A DNA stretch of 47,513 bases, taken from assembly GCA_026387355.1 (NCBI GenBank), contig JAPLLW010000016.1, forward strand, positions 104,358 through 151,870; not shown here. Reading direction: 5' to 3'. The stretch's first letter is position 1. More notes on this DNA, generated by a model. It was not told the DNA's origin. It saw nothing but the letters and a program-made list of their open reading frames with translations, and made no database searches. Origin of the DNA: Candidatus Omnitrophota bacterium (GTDB lineage: Bacteria; Omnitrophota; Gorgyraeia; Gygaellales; Profunditerraquicolaceae).

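Overview
The whole 47.5 kb window is read from the minus strand as essentially one coding path. Two open frames cover it end to end. The upstream frame is open from the right edge (47513) to a TAG at 29983-29981. The downstream frame is open from 30033 to the left edge (position 1), about 10,011 codons with no stop. They overlap by about 50 bases around 30.0 kb and differ by one base. Neither gene end lies in the window. If the one-base offset is an indel or a programmed shift, this is a single polypeptide of more than 15,800 residues. No intergenic space, promoter, terminator, RNA gene or CRISPR array is visible. Small plus-strand open frames are shadows of the minus-strand gene.

The protein is built like beads on a string. 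A ~135-145 residue module recurs twelve times (here M1-M12). It starts with a (N/H)YPLPVP-like motif and runs through a helical 'ENHxxxLxxRLAQLExLLGRAPPEL' stretch and the strands 'WRLVITTDLN' and 'VAACNIDAKTVFIHPYFF'. It ends in a zinc-metallopeptidase-like 'YHELISHITKGLRDE' (HExxH). Between consecutive modules sit quite different enzyme-like domains.

N- to C-terminal (right to left): membrane segments with a duplicated HEAT-like repeat; DUF4922/GalT-like (HIT) nucleotidyl phosphorylase; 2H phosphoesterase; zinc alcohol dehydrogenase-like; phosphohexomutase; M1; two tandem HAD phosphatases; ROK-like kinase; degenerate P-loop kinase; M2 (HExxH lost); SelD-like; HAD-IIB; M3; second phosphohexomutase; frame junction; M4; GNAT; NadD-like nucleotidylyltransferase plus uridine-kinase-like P-loop kinase; M5; cupin glucose-6-phosphate isomerase; HAD; possible methyltransferase; M6; Nudix; HAD-IIB; M7; DUF1152; M8; alpha-glucan phosphorylase (GT35)-like; M9; HIT/GalT-like plus phosphofructokinase; HAD-IIB; JAMM-like; M10; YvcK/CofD-like; class III fructose-1,6-bisphosphatase-like; M11; Mpv17/PMP22-like membrane domain; B12-binding radical SAM; M12; a second nucleotidylyltransferase plus kinase; membrane segments; start of a second Mpv17-like domain.

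The theme is sugar-phosphate and nucleotide-sugar metabolism (glycogen breakdown, glycolysis, gluconeogenesis, hexomutases, nucleotidyl transfer, many phosphatases), with several active sites degenerate. Extreme ORF length, dense packing of unrelated domains and the HExxH modules suggest Omnitrophota (formerly OP3), a phylum for which proteins of tens of thousands of residues have been reported. That placement is inference from architecture, not from a marker gene. A plausible reading is a membrane-associated giant polyenzyme or polyprotein in which the metallopeptidase-like modules are spacers, scaffolds or self-processing elements.
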